Shown: positions 41,759 to 51,734, counted from the first letter of the stretch. The stretch: DNA of 64,000 nucleotides from VAZQ01 sp963771845 (GCA_963771845.1 CAVYVC010000009.1:166154-230153), one strand, 5' to 3'. The notes: generated by a model from the letters alone, not told the origin. Numbers and translations are program-made.

Positions 41759-41860
41759 ATGAAGAAGCTTTTTGTTGCACTGCTTGCGACATTCGTCGCA
41801 TTCGGCATGGTTGGTTGCGTCGGCAAGGGCAAGGCACCGCCTGTCGTGACCAAGGGCTAA
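41759..41860 (+). CDS. 33-residue lipoprotein
   Basis: MKKLFVALLATFVAFGMVGC is a clear lipoprotein signal with lipobox MVGC, leaving a mature peptide of 14 residues (CVGKGKAPPVVTKG). Similar Lys/Gly-rich mini-lipoproteins are common in this lineage; function unknown, perhaps outer-membrane associated. It lies alone between the ribD and gyrA blocks on the plus strand. An inverted repeat follows 30 bases downstream. Confidence 0.75.
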   Translation: MKKLFVALLATFVAFGMVGCVGKGKAPPVVTKG

Positions 41861-41889
41861 GCTGAACCGCTCTATCCCTCTGTGGCTGC

Positions 41890-41939
41890 GGCTGTGGACG
41901 CGGTGGTCAGCTCATGAAGCTGATCTCGGGTCCACAGCC
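41890..41939. repeat. Nested inverted repeat after the mini-lipoprotein gene
   Basis: Outer arms GGCTGTGGAC / GTCCACAGCC (41890-41899, 41930-41939) enclose a second hairpin TCAGCT-CATGA-AGCTGA. No T-run follows. It may act as a terminator-like or protective structure. Confidence 0.6.
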
Positions 41940-42020
41940 TAGCCATTAGCTTGGGTGGCTTCTGGGCCGCTCAAGAGCCGCTGGTGAACCTCAGTGAGGT
42001 TCTGCCGGCGTGAACGGCGC

Positions 42021-42854
42021 TCAGAAAAACGCCAGGGTTCGGATTTCGATGCTCTCGCGCGGCCGTGCGTTTGGCGGCGCGGAGGGGTCGTCGAATGCGG
42101 TGTGGGCAGTCCAGCGCGCGCGGCCGTCCTTGAGCGAATCATAAACCTTAAAGACCAGCGCCTCCTCGCGCCGCATGCGCGGAAACCAGTACCACTGGTG
42201 CCGCGGATTGTACTTTATGGCGTAGGTCTGTCCGACCCGGTTGGGGTAACGCCGTTCCGAGATAACCAGATCGTCGGGCGAGAGCGTGCGCGCGTCGCAG
42301 ATCGCCAGGGGAAATGTCTCGACCGGATGCCTGATTGGCCGCCAGACCTGCACGATGGCAAATCGGCGCCGCAGCAGATCGTCCGCCTCCGCCGGGAGGA
42401 GATCACGCACCCGCTGTGGGCCTGACCATTCGGTATAATCGTTGTGCACCCGGCGCACCACTTCGCGAATCTTGCGTGCCGCGCGCAATTCGTCATCGGC
42501 TGTTCGCAACGTGTGATCGAACACCACGACGCGCGATGCTCCGCTTTCCGCCTTCACCAGCGCTTCCATCTCGGGGTAGTAGACGCGGCGCACCTCGTCC
42601 TCGTCCAGGAAGTCGCGCATCTTGGTGTCATGGCGAACGAAGCGGAAGCCATCCTGTTCGAGGCCGAACTTCGCTGCATCGGGCCGCCCGTTTTTGATGG
42701 TGATGGCACGGGGGTCCTGCTGCTCCCCGCTGCGTACATCGAGGTCGCCGGGCGCCCCCGTTTGCGTGAAGATTTTTTCTCCCGTATCGGCGATGTAGTT
42801 GAGCGTCGCCTCGACCTGATCGGGCATTGTGTCCTGTTCGAGCACTGCAACCAT
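42021..42854 (-). CDS. CmcJ/NvfI-family oxidoreductase-like protein
   Basis: 277 residues from MVAVLEQDTMPDQVEATLNY, chosen because AAGGAG precedes it; a longer frame upstream overlaps the gyrA end region without family sequence. Conserved blocks: VVVFDHTLRTADDELRAARK, REVVRRVHNDYTEWSGPQRV, IVQVWRPIRHPVETFPLAIC, SPDDLVISERRYPNRVGQTY and HQWYWFPRMRREEALVFKVY, typical of the CmcJ/NvfI/AsaB family. Members act in fungal and actinobacterial secondary metabolism and may be 2-oxoglutarate-type enzymes; candidate metal ligands are the His of HND and of RHP. It follows gyrA closely on the same strand. Substrate unknown. Confidence 0.75.
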   Translation of the reverse strand: MVAVLEQDTMPDQVEATLNYIADTGEKIFTQTGAPGDLDVRSGEQQDPRAITIKNGRPDAAKFGLEQDGFRFVRHDTKMRDFLDEDEVRRVYYPEMEALVKAESGASRVVVFDHTLRTADDELRAARKIREVVRRVHNDYTEWSGPQRVRDLLPAEADDLLRRRFAIVQVWRPIRHPVETFPLAICDARTLSPDDLVISERRYPNRVGQTYAIKYNPRHQWYWFPRMRREEALVFKVYDSLKDGRARWTAHTAFDDPSAPPNARPRESIEIRTLAFF

Positions 42855-42918
42855 CGGCAACTCCTTCACATTTGAAGACTCGCTGCTGTGAACCCGCGCT
42901 CTGCGGGCTCGTGCGAAG

Positions 42919-45651
42919 TCAATTCCCCTCGCCCTCTTCACTGATCCGCTCAACCGAGACGACCCGTTCGTCGTCAGCGGTATCGAAGACGATGACGCCT
43001 TGCGTCGACCGGCCGGCGATGCGAATGCCTCCAACGCGGGTCCGGATGAGCTTTCCACCGTCCGTCACCAGCATGATCTGGTCCTCGTCCTCTACCGGGA
43101 AGGAAGCGATCAAGCTGCCGGTCTTGCGCTTGATTGTACCGTCCCGCTCACGCACGTCCATGGCGACAATGCCCTTTCCTCCGCGGCCGGTCACCCGGTA
43201 CTCATGGGATGACGTGCGCTTGCCGTATCCGCGCTCCGAAATCGTGAGCACAAACTGCTCGGCTGCCGACATTTCCACATACCGTTGCTCGCCGAGCTCG
43301 ATTGCGCCATTGGCCTCCTCCGCGTCGGTTGCAATTTCCTCCGCCTCCCCGGTGAGGCCGCGGCGCACGGCGCTGGCGCGCTTGAGGTAAGCCGCGCGCT
43401 CATCCGCGCTCGCTTCCACGTGGCGCAAAATTGAAAGCGAAATCAGCCTATCGCCTTCGGCAAGCGCAATGCCCCGCACGCCCATGGAGGTGCGACCCTG
43501 AAAGACGCGCACATCGGTCACGGGAAAGCGGATGCACTGACCCCCGGCCGAAGTGAGCAGCACGTCATCGCGCTCGGTGCAGATCGCCACATCGACGATG
43601 GCTTCACCCTCATCGAGCTTCATCGCGATAATCCCGGAGCGCCGGACATCGACAAAATCGGAAAGCTTGTTGCGCCGCACGGAACCGCGCGTGGTTGCGA
43701 ACATCACGTCGAGCTCGCCCCAGCTCTCCTCATTCTCCGGCAGCGGCATGACCGTCGCGACAAGCTCGCCCTGCTCAAGCGGCAGGATGTTGATCAGGGC
43801 TTTGCCGCGGGCCTGCGGCGCGGCTTGCGGCAGCCGCCAGACCTTCTCCTTGTAGACGCGGCCGTGCGAGGAAAAGAACAGAACCGGCGTATGGGTCGAA
43901 GCGACAAACAGACGCGAGACAAAATCCTCCTCTCTCGTCTGCATGCCGGCGCGGCCTTTGCCGCCGCGCCGCTGGGCGCGATAGGTCGAGAGCGGCACGC
44001 GCTTGACATAGCCGAGATGCGAGACGGTCACGACCATGTCCTCGCGATGAATGAGGTCTTCTTCCTCGACCTCGCCCTCCTGTTCGACAATCACGGTGCG
44101 GCGCGGCGTGGCGAATTTTGACCGGACCGCCGAGAGCTCATCCTTGACAATCGACTGGATGCGGGCGCGCGAACGCAGGATGTCGAGATAATCCGCAATC
44201 TCGGCCGCAAGCTTGTCAAGCTCCGCCTTGATCTCATCGCGCCCAAGCGCCGTGAGCCGTTGCAGGCGCAGATCGAGGATCGCCTTCGCCTGTTCTGCGG
44301 AGAGCTTGTAGGTGCCTGATGCTGAAACCTTATGCCGGGGATCGTCGATCAACGTGATCATGGCGTCGACATCCGCCGCCGGCCAGTCGCGCGCCATCAG
44401 CAATTCGCGTGCTTCGTTCGCATCCTGGGAGCTGCGGATGAGCCTGATCACCTCGTCAATGTTGCTCACCGCGATTGCGAGCCCTACCAGCACGTGGGCA
44501 CGATCGCGAGCCTTGCCGAGCAGATGCTTTGTACGCCGATATACGACCTCTTCGCGAAACGCGATAAAGGAGGTGAGCAGATCCTTCAGGTTCATTACCT
44601 GCGGACGGCCGCCATCGAGCGCAACGACGTTCGCCCCGAAGGTCGATTGCAACGGCGTATAGCGGTAGAGCTGATTGAGGACGACGTCCCCCATGGCATC
44701 ACGCCTAAGCTCGATCACCACGCGATAGCCCTGGCGGTCCGATTCATCGCGCAGCGCGGAGATGCCAGCGATCTTCTTGTCGCGCCACAGCTCGCCGATG
44801 CGCTCGACCATCGCCGCCTTGTTCACCTGGTAGGGAATCTCGGTGATGATGATCGCCTCGCGGTCGCCGCGCAGCGTCTCCATCTCGACCTTCCCGCGCA
44901 TGACAATCGAGCCGCGGCCCAGATGGTAGGCCAAGCGAATGCCTTGGCGGCCAAGAATAATGCCGCCAGTCGGAAAGTCCGGCCCGGGGATGATCTCAAT
45001 GAGCTCATCGATCCCCATTGCTGGGTTGTCGATGAGCGCAATGCAGCCATCGATCACTTCGCCGAGATTGTGCGGGGGGATATTGGTGGCCATCCCGACC
45101 GCGATCCCGCCCGCGCCGTTGACCAGCAGGTTCGGAAAACGCGCCGGGAGAACAACCGGCTCTTTTTCATTGCCGTCGTAGTTGGGCTGGAAATCGACAG
45201 TGTCCTTGTCGATGTCCTCCAGAAGCTCCATGGCCGGCCGCGCCAGCCGGCATTCCGTGTAGCGCATCGCCGCCGGCGGATCGCCATCAACGGAGCCGAA
45301 ATTTCCCTGCCCATCGATGAGGGCAAGGCGCATGGAGAAATCCTGTGCCATGCGCACCAACGCGTCATAGATCGCCTGGTCGCCGTGCGGGTGGTATCTG
45401 CCCATCACGTCGCCGACCACGCGCGCCGATTTCACGTATTTCTTGTCGGGCGTATGCCCGTTCTCATGCATGGAATAGAGGATGCGACGGTGCACCGGCT
45501 TTAGCCCGTCGCGGACATCCGGCAATGCGCGCGCCACGATCACGCTCATGGCGTAATCGAGGTAACTGCGCTTCATCTCCTCAGCGATGGAGACAGGACG
45601 AATGTCGGAAGGGCCGGGAGCTTCCGGCGGCTGATCGTCGTCGTTGGCCAA
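42919..45651 (-). CDS. gyrA: DNA gyrase subunit A
   Basis: 910 residues. Catalytic Tyr131 (PPAAMRYTECRL), GyrA-box QRRGGKG in the C-terminal domain (which separates it from ParC), and the six-bladed pinwheel end with LVTDGGKLIRTRVGGIRIAG. In the quinolone region (residues 90-96, GDQAIYD) Gln92 stands where E. coli has Ser83, and Asp96 matches Asp87. It introduces negative supercoils with GyrB. No gene is directly upstream, and about 800 bases of gene-poor sequence follow its start. Confidence 0.97.
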   Translation of the reverse strand: MANDDDQPPEAPGPSDIRPVSIAEEMKRSYLDYAMSVIVARALPDVRDGLKPVHRRILYSMHENGHTPDKKYVKSARVVGDVMGRYHPHGDQAIYDALVRMAQDFSMRLALIDGQGNFGSVDGDPPAAMRYTECRLARPAMELLEDIDKDTVDFQPNYDGNEKEPVVLPARFPNLLVNGAGGIAVGMATNIPPHNLGEVIDGCIALIDNPAMGIDELIEIIPGPDFPTGGIILGRQGIRLAYHLGRGSIVMRGKVEMETLRGDREAIIITEIPYQVNKAAMVERIGELWRDKKIAGISALRDESDRQGYRVVIELRRDAMGDVVLNQLYRYTPLQSTFGANVVALDGGRPQVMNLKDLLTSFIAFREEVVYRRTKHLLGKARDRAHVLVGLAIAVSNIDEVIRLIRSSQDANEARELLMARDWPAADVDAMITLIDDPRHKVSASGTYKLSAEQAKAILDLRLQRLTALGRDEIKAELDKLAAEIADYLDILRSRARIQSIVKDELSAVRSKFATPRRTVIVEQEGEVEEEDLIHREDMVVTVSHLGYVKRVPLSTYRAQRRGGKGRAGMQTREEDFVSRLFVASTHTPVLFFSSHGRVYKEKVWRLPQAAPQARGKALINILPLEQGELVATVMPLPENEESWGELDVMFATTRGSVRRNKLSDFVDVRRSGIIAMKLDEGEAIVDVAICTERDDVLLTSAGGQCIRFPVTDVRVFQGRTSMGVRGIALAEGDRLISLSILRHVEASADERAAYLKRASAVRRGLTGEAEEIATDAEEANGAIELGEQRYVEMSAAEQFVLTISERGYGKRTSSHEYRVTGRGGKGIVAMDVRERDGTIKRKTGSLIASFPVEDEDQIMLVTDGGKLIRTRVGGIRIAGRSTQGVIVFDTADDERVVSVERISEEGEGN

Positions 45652-46906
45652 CAGGAAATCCGTACGTGGAGGGTGCTGATTATGTAGCTGATTCAGTCGT
45701 GCTGCGCCACCCCAAAGCGCGTCAACCCAAAGCTGTTTTCAAATGGGAATTCAGGAGGTTAGTGTCAAGCGGGCGAGCAGCCGGGATTACTGCTTGCGGA
45801 AAGCGCAAGCGCAAATCCGGGACAACCTCGCGCCCCCAGCAAACAGACCGACCGGCAAATCGGCTCTGCCAAAACGAACCCAACAGTATTCGTGAGCTAT
45901 GACTCAAACGCAGCACCTAGACGGCTTCTTTCAACCGCTCCGCGCCTGTATTCTCTGTAAATAACAGGAAATACGGGCCCGCGTGCAAGAAGTGCCCGTA
46001 AAATTTGGACTTGCCAAAAAATAACAGAGGCGGGAACAGGGCAATAACAGAGAGATAGCAGGGAAACCGGGCGGAGATTGCAAACCGGCCTGCTGCCGGT
46101 TGGATCGGCAAAATTGCATGGCTTCCTTTGAGTGCTTGGAGCCTGTAATGGTCGTGAAGCGCTGCGCGAGTTGCCATTGAGGACTGCAACCATCGGCGCC
46201 GCAAGCGCTGTGTGAAGCAGCCCTCATAGATAACTCCTTCGTTGATAAAGCTTTTCGTCTGTTGGCTTTGTTTGGTAGTTTGGTAAAAATCGAGCCTCAT
46301 CGGCTCGGAAAGCCCGTCCTGTTTTCATTGAAGAATTCGCCTTCAATTTGCAAAAATACAACCTTTGGCCGATCCCACTCAGGCCATGCAACCGCAGAAT
46401 ATAGTTTCGAGTTATAACTCACTGCACCTGCGTTCCTTATGAACTCTTTTTGAGCATATGATTAACACATATTGTAGCAAATGTCAAGAGCAATCCGACA
46501 GAGCGATCCGCCTAACAATCCGCCTATCGGCAGCAAATTCTTTGGCGGGTGTTGCCGCACCTCTATTGCTACCAGCGCAGCTTGCAATGAGCGGCGAGAA
46601 GGAGGCGCGACAACACCGGTCCACCCTTTGAGCTGGAAGAGATTAGTCGGCCTGAAAGCCAAAACATTTGCGACGGGCCCAACTAACCATCTTCAAGGTG
46701 GATTGAGCAAACCAGATCCGGCTCTCGACGCCGGTTCCCCCCGAATACATTCCCGCAGACTGGCCAGCGGCCTTTACATTGATGCTCGGCAAGTCAGCTG
46801 TTTCCAGCGGCGGACATCCTTTTTTTTTTCAGTAGGTCTCAGCCGCTATGTGTCAGCAGCTGCCGTGAGCAGGTGCAGCAAAATTCGCCACAGAAGGCAC
46901 GCTCAA
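45652..46906. other. Gene-poor interval upstream of gyrA
   Basis: 1.25 kb with no supported gene. Bases 45950-46080 are rich in AACAG repeats (AAATAACAGG, AAATAACAGA, CAATAACAGA spaced about 25-65 bases apart). Short open frames here have unnatural composition. The right end (46860-46905) holds the trailer of the ABC_sub_bind copy that follows on the minus strand. Confidence 0.5.
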
Positions 46907-47859
46907 CTACTCGATCACCTCGTCGGCGCGGGCGAGCAGCATCGGCGGTACCGTGAGTCCAAGCGCCTTGGCAGTTTTGAGATTGATGACAAGCTCGTAC
47001 TTAGTCGGTGCTTGCACCGGAAGGTCGGCGGGCTTCTCGCCCTTAAGGATGCGATCGACGTAACCAGCCGCGCGCCGGTTTTGGTCGAGGAAGTCAGACC
47101 CATAGCAGATCAGGCCGCCACCGACTACGAACAAGCGATTGCCGTAGACTGCGGGCAGTCTGTGTCGGGCGGCCAGCGTCACGATCAGATCGCGATGAAG
47201 CAGCGCCAACGGACTTCCCGTCACTATCAGGCCGCTATTGCCGGAGCGCGCGAAGGCTGCGACGGCGCGCTCCATCTCCCCGACGTCACGCACGTTGACC
47301 GGACTCACCTCCACCCCGAGCGACGGCGCCGCGGTCTGGGTCGCGGCGAACAAGCCGATGCCGACGGATGAGGCGGCATCCCGAAGGACAGCCGCTCGCG
47401 TCGTGCTTGGTGCGATCTCTTTAAGTAGCTCCAGATATTTCGCGCCCATAGCGTATTCGAAATTCATGAAACCGGTGACGTTGCCACCCGGCGGCGACTG
47501 ACGACCGTGAACACGATCGGCACAGTGCGGGTGGCCTCTTGCAACGCCGCTGCGGCCGGGGTGCCGTTGGACACGATGACGTCCGGAGCGAGGGTGACCA
47601 ACTCAGCCGCGTATTTGCGCGTGTCGTTGGCATTGCCCCCGGACCAGCGGACGTCGATGCGCACGTTGCGGCCGACGCTCCAGCCAAATTCCTGCAGCCC
47701 CTGCAAGAATGCTGCGAGGCGGGCCTGCCCCTCCGGATCGCTCGCGGCCGCGCCTGTGAGCACGCCGATGCGCCTTATGCGATTTGTCTGCTGCGCGCGC
47801 GCGGCGAGCGGCGACGCCGCCGTGCCGCCGAGCAGGGTGATGAACTCGCGCCTTCTCAC
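46907..47859 (-). pseudogene. ABC_sub_bind gene with deletion at the hinge
   Basis: The first frame (47859-47490) has MRRREFITLLGGTAASPLAA, RIGVLTGAAASDPEGQARLA, WSVGRNVRIDVRWSGGNAND and TRTVPIVFTVV. The next frame starts at PGGNVTGFMNFEYAMGAKYL and runs to LLARADEVIE. The joining segment (normally DPVGAGFVESLAR) is missing, about 14 codons plus a frame change near 47490. The start overlaps the stop of the intact copy upstream by four bases, so this was a tandem pair in one operon. Confidence 0.88.
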
Positions 47860-48857
47860 TCGATTACCTCGTCGGCGATAGCGAGCAGCGACGGGGGCAC
47901 GGTCAGGCCGAGCATCCGGGCAGTCACGGCGTTGATGACCAGCTCGAACTTGCTCGACTGTACGACCGGCAGTTCCGCCGGCTTGACGCCCTTGAGGATG
48001 CGGCCGGTATAGACGCCAACCTGACGAAGCGCTTCCGTAATGTTGACTCCGTAGCTCATCAGCCCGCCGACTTCGGCAGTTTCACGCAACGAGTAGGTCG
48101 CCGGGACTTTGTGGAGCGTCGCCAAGTGGACCAACTGGACACTCCGGCTGGTGAGAAAAGGGTCATTGCCAACGAACAGGGCGTCGGGTCGCTCGCGCAC
48201 GAAAGTTGCGAAGGCCGCTTCGATCTGCGGACTGGTGCTGGCTTTGAGAATCTGGATTTGCAGTCCCATGCCGCGAGCAGCCGGTTCCACGTCTCTCAAC
48301 GTGGTCTCTGCATTCGTAGTATTGGCCGGATTGACAAGCACGGCAATGCGAGCGGCTCCGGGCACAAGCTCGCGCAGGAGTCCCAGCCGCTTTGCGGTCA
48401 ACTCGCCAACGAGAAAGTTGACGCCTGTAAGGTTGCCGCCCGGTCGGCCGAGGCTGGTCACAAGGCCGAGCCTGACCGGGTCTTGGCCGACGATGAAGAC
48501 GATCGGGGTTGTCGCGGTTGCTGCCTTGGCCGCCAACGCCGTAGCGGGACCTCCGCCTGTTGCGATCACCGCGACCCGTCGGCGAACCAGTTCGGCCGCC
48601 AGCGCCGGCAACCGGTCAAATTGACCCTCCGCCCAGCGGTATTCGATCGCCACGTTCTCGCCCTCAACATAGCCGGTGTCTTTCAGGCCTTGGCGAAATG
48701 CGCGTAGTTGGTCCGACAATGTGTAGGGCGATCTGATATCGAGATACCCAATCACCGGCATCGCCGGCTGCTGCGCACGCGCCGCGAGCGGCCACGCGGC
48801 CGCCGCGCCGCCGAGAAAAGTGATGAAATCGCGCCGTTTCAGGTGACCGAATTGCAT
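47856..48857 (-). CDS. ABC_sub_bind periplasmic substrate-binding protein
   Basis: 333 residues from MQFGHLKRRDFITFLGGAAA. Tat-like signal with KRRDF and cleavage after ARA; then MPVIGYLDIRSPYTLSDQLR, ENVAIEYRWAEGQFDRLPAL, LVTSLGRPGGNLTGVNFLVG, VGGLMSYGVNITEALRQVGV, and the end LLAIADEVIE. Complete and open. Transporter partners are not adjacent. It is the upstream member of a minus-strand pair whose second gene is broken. Confidence 0.88.
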   Translation of the reverse strand: MQFGHLKRRDFITFLGGAAAAWPLAARAQQPAMPVIGYLDIRSPYTLSDQLRAFRQGLKDTGYVEGENVAIEYRWAEGQFDRLPALAAELVRRRVAVIATGGGPATALAAKAATATTPIVFIVGQDPVRLGLVTSLGRPGGNLTGVNFLVGELTAKRLGLLRELVPGAARIAVLVNPANTTNAETTLRDVEPAARGMGLQIQILKASTSPQIEAAFATFVRERPDALFVGNDPFLTSRSVQLVHLATLHKVPATYSLRETAEVGGLMSYGVNITEALRQVGVYTGRILKGVKPAELPVVQSSKFELVINAVTARMLGLTVPPSLLAIADEVIE

Positions 48858-49066
48858 ACGCTGCCCCGAACCATGGAGTGACAGCATAGCGGATTGACCA
48901 GCATCAAGTCAGGGCTCGCTGCAGTGCGGGATTTTGACGCGGTTTTTGACCGGTTTGGGTCAATAGTTTGCATTACTGCGCTGCAGCATTAGCGGCCGCT
49001 TCACTCCAATCAGCAGACATCCCATGCCCATCTCCAGCCCAGTCTATTCGGCATTCGAACCAACCG

Positions 49067-49306
49067 TCATCCGGGGATAGGAGCGGGAGGCTCGTAGAGG
49101 TACTGCGTTCCATCCGGGCGGATGATGTAGACCTGATCTTGGATGCCACTTTGTCCACCCGACATCGCGGTCGGCTGCCTTACCTCAAGTTCCTTGAGCC
49201 GCTGCCACGCGGCACTTTCCGCTGCGGCCTGCAACTCATACTCACCGCCCAATGCATATGGTTTACGCGAAAACGTATCGTAACCTTCGATCTTCCATTT
49301 GCCCAT
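49067..49306 (-). CDS. Small hypothetical protein
   Basis: 79 residues: MGKWKIEGYDTFSRKPYALG, then helix LQAAAESAAWQRLKELEVRQ, then SGGQSGIQDQVYIIRPDGTQ and a Pro-rich end. I have the impression of a conserved unnamed family in Bradyrhizobium (the MGKWKIEGYDTFS start and IQD-VYI-RPDG end), but cannot name a function. Soluble; no signal. An IS element ends about 55 bases further right. Confidence 0.6.
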   Translation of the reverse strand: MGKWKIEGYDTFSRKPYALGGEYELQAAAESAAWQRLKELEVRQPTAMSGGQSGIQDQVYIIRPDGTQYLYEPPAPIPG

Positions 49307-49360
49307 GTAGGAGCCTTCACGCGAAAATCGCCAACTGGGTCGACTTATTCTACCCCAGTC

Positions 49361-50257
49361 TAGGTCCTGTGTTCAGTTGAGCAGAATGATAGCGGAAGCC
49401 AAGTGGATCCCGGCGAGAAAATTTCTCGCTAGTTTGTCGTAGCGTGTCGCGATAGCGCGAAAGTGCTTGAGTTTGTTGAAAAAGCGCTCGACGAGATTAC
49501 GCTCGCAATACAGGGCAAAATCGCAGGGTAATGGCGTGGTGCGGCGGGGGTGGAAAGAATCACCGGGGTGATTTGCCGCTCGGTAAGGGTATTGATGAAG
49601 GCGTCTGCGTCGTATGCCTTGTCGGCAATGACCGCCCCTGGATCAACATGCTCGAGCAATGGCTCGCCGCCGGTGAGATCGTGGTCTTGTCCTGGCGTGA
49701 GAATGAACTCGACGGGATTGCCGAGAGCATCGACGAGTGCGTGAATTTTCGTGCTCAGCCCGCCGCGGGATCGACCGATCGCTTGCGCGCCGTTTTTTTT
49801 CTTGCGCCAGCACTATGCTGGTGAGCGCGCACAATAGTGGTATCGATCATCATGTACTCGTTGTCGTGATCACTCGCCAATTCCTTGAAAATACGTTCAA
49901 AAACACTGCCCTTGGCCCATCGGCTGAAGCGCTGATAGACGATCTTCCAATCACCGAAGCGCTCGGGGAGATCACGCCAGGGAATGCCCGCTCGAAATCG
50001 GTACAGCACGGCTTCGACAAACAAGCGATTATCGGCCGCGGTGCCGCCGACATGGCCTTCGCGCCCGGGCAGAAAGTCCTTGATCCGCTCCCACTGGTCG
50101 TCACGTAATGCATAGCGTCGCATCGGTCAGCCCTCCTCAAGGCTGACCGCCCACGAGTCACACAATCGCTGATTTGGGAATCCCAAATGTTACGGTGTTC
50201 TGCGTTTGATTCTGATCCGTTCCCGCGCAACGCGCGGGTAACTGAAGACAGGACCTA
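49361..50257 (-). mobile_element. IS5-family element, IS427 group, with programmed-frameshift transposase
   Basis: Terminal inverted repeats of 18 bases with one mismatch: TAGGTCCTGTGTTCAGTT at 49361-49378 and its partner at 50240-50257. Both ends abut CTAG-like sequence, compatible with the short TA-type target duplication of this group. Length 897 bp is normal for IS427. The only genes inside are the two transposase frames described separately. Confidence 0.85.
49373..50123 (-). pseudogene. IS427-type transposase, two frames plus an extra frameshift
   Basis: OrfA (50123-49755) has MRRYALRDDQWERIKDFLPG and AGIPWRDLPERFGDWKIVYQ, and the first Asp in MMIDTTIVRAHQHSAGARKK. At an eight-A run (minus strand, about 49792-49800) a -1 shift enters OrfB: NGAQAIGRSRGGLSTKIHAL, VIADKAYDADAFI with the second Asp. 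That slip is the normal mechanism of the group. Around 49530-49560 a further small indel moves the remainder (CDFALYCERNLVERFFNKLK, HFRAIATRYDKLARNFLAGI) out of frame. That segment contains the catalytic Glu, so this copy is probably inactive. Confidence 0.85.
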
Positions 50258-50481
50258 GAGCCATTCCGATCCCCCCCACCCGAAAAGTTGTCCCATAACG
50301 GCAAGTGAGAACGTTAGTGCAAAAAAACGAGTACCATACAGTCATGTCGTCTGGCGGAATGGCATGGTGGCGATCGATCATTTGACGGGAAGCTTGATGT
50401 GCTGCGCGTTGTGGCTGTGGGTGGAGGCATGCTGAACACACCAGTCGAATTCGCAGCGCAAAAACCAGACCTGTAAGGACA

Positions 50482-50894
50482 TTAGGTTCGGGTTTGTGCC
50501 GCACGCATCATTTCGGTTTGCACGGAATCATAGAGCTCAATCCACGCTCGTCTCAATTCCAAAGTGAATGCAGAGCCAAACTGCTCTTCCAAACTCCATA
50601 TCAATGCTTCCCAAATGCAGCAAGCTGTGATGCAGTGACTCCAAACCGCGCATGCTGACGGGCCGTGTGACCTATGATTGACTGGAACAATGCATGATTG
50701 TTAAGTGCGCCAACAATCGCGGCGATTGTATCCATCAGCTTAAGATATTGTCTCTCCATGTCGTTAGGAAACAGGCGTTGCGCGTCAGGAGCATTTGCAA
50801 AAAATCGCGCGTAGAATTTGGCGGCGAGATTTCGGCGAAGCGGCCACATCTCGTCAAATGATTGAGTAATCAGGTTAACCTGCTCAGGATTCAT
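50482..50894 (-). pseudogene. Single-domain bacterial globin, one frameshift near the C terminus
   Basis: Frame one (50894-50601): MNPEQVNLITQSFDEMWPLR, FYARFFANAPDAQRLFPNDM, MDTIAAIVGALNNHALFQSI and IGHTARQHARFGVTASQLAA. The proximal-His region is in this last block. After GKH the frame stops. One base added near 50606 restores LIWSLEEQFGSAFTLELRRA and WIELYDSVQTEMMRAAQTRT to a stop at 50482. The repaired protein has 137 residues, the normal globin size. Likely heme protein for oxygen or nitric oxide. Recent pseudogene or sequencing error. Confidence 0.82.
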
Positions 50895-51423
50895 AACCTG
50901 TAACCACTACCCCGCTGCAATGGAAGGACAATAACACACTTCCTTCGCGGTATGCGGCCGTGTCATGATCAGAGGGCTACATGCGAATATAGTCCGGTTA
51001 CCCCCTAAAACTCTCCGTGAATGCGGACATCCCTGTTCCGCAGCCTAGTGCCACAGGCGGTCATTAGCCAGCTCCGGCCCTTCACCTCTCGCGCTTTTCG
51101 GGCGATCTTTCTTTGCGGATCCCGACTGATCGTGCGGCACCCTCGTACCAACTGCTTTTTTTAAGCTTGGCCATACTGCCTGCAATTTTCTTCTTCTTCA
51201 CCGACATATTGAACTTTGGAGCGCGGGCTTTGCTTTCATCCTTTTTGGACAATCGTAGCCTCCCATTTGATCACCGAGTCAGCGCGTGCGAGCGCGGTCG
51301 GTGGCTGTTTGCAAGCCTCCGATTGATGGCCAAATCAAATTTAGTGTGTTGGGCGTTAGGCGGCAGCTTGTCGTATCCGTCCATATCCGTGTCCGCTGCC
51401 CGTCCAATACCAGCCAAATAATT

Positions 51424-51734
51424 TCACGCAGCGCATGAAATGCATCGGATCGCAGTCGGCTGCACCTTTAGGCGTTTGGGGTCTATATGTGCGCCACACT
51501 GGGTGCAGATGCCGTAGGTACCATCGGAAATCCGCTTAAGCGCTTCTTGAATTTGATGTACCTCATTCATTTCGGAATTCTCGATAGCTTCGAGGGCCTC
51601 CAGATTTTCGAGGTCGGTTGCCGCTCTTCGGAATCGGATGACAGTGGTTTGCGTAGTTCGCTGTCGATCTCAGCAACGCGACCCGTCAGTTCAGAAAGCC
51701 GAGCCTTGAGTGCTTTCGCGATGTTCTCATGCAT
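51424..51734 (-). pseudogene. DksA/TraR-type zinc-finger protein, one frameshift
   Basis: From ATG 51734: MHENIAKALKARLSELTGRV and AEIDSELRKPLSSDSEER, then the frame slips near 51636. The adjacent frame continues ATDLENLEALEAIENSEMNE, VHQIQEALKRISDGTYGICT and QCGAHIDPKRLKVQPTAIRC to ISCAA. The C4 zinc site is C-x2-C...C-x2-C. Repaired length 103 residues, as for short TraR/DksA relatives, which act on RNA polymerase. The unbroken zinc finger argues for a recent lesion. Confidence 0.82.

Noticed and set aside
44332..45504. Long plus-strand open frame (390 codons) opposite gyrA
   Set aside because: It mirrors the codon structure of gyrA, shows no family motif and is rich in His/Arg/Asp as expected for an antisense shadow in GC-rich DNA.
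45917..46300. 127-codon minus-strand frame upstream of gyrA
   Set aside because: Composition is unlike coding sequence of the region, no ribosome site, and it overlaps AACAG-type repeats.
51113..51421. 102-codon plus-strand frame with a hydrophobic stretch
   Set aside because: Only one short hydrophobic segment, no start signal, and it lies beside the intron-derived repeats; insufficient support.
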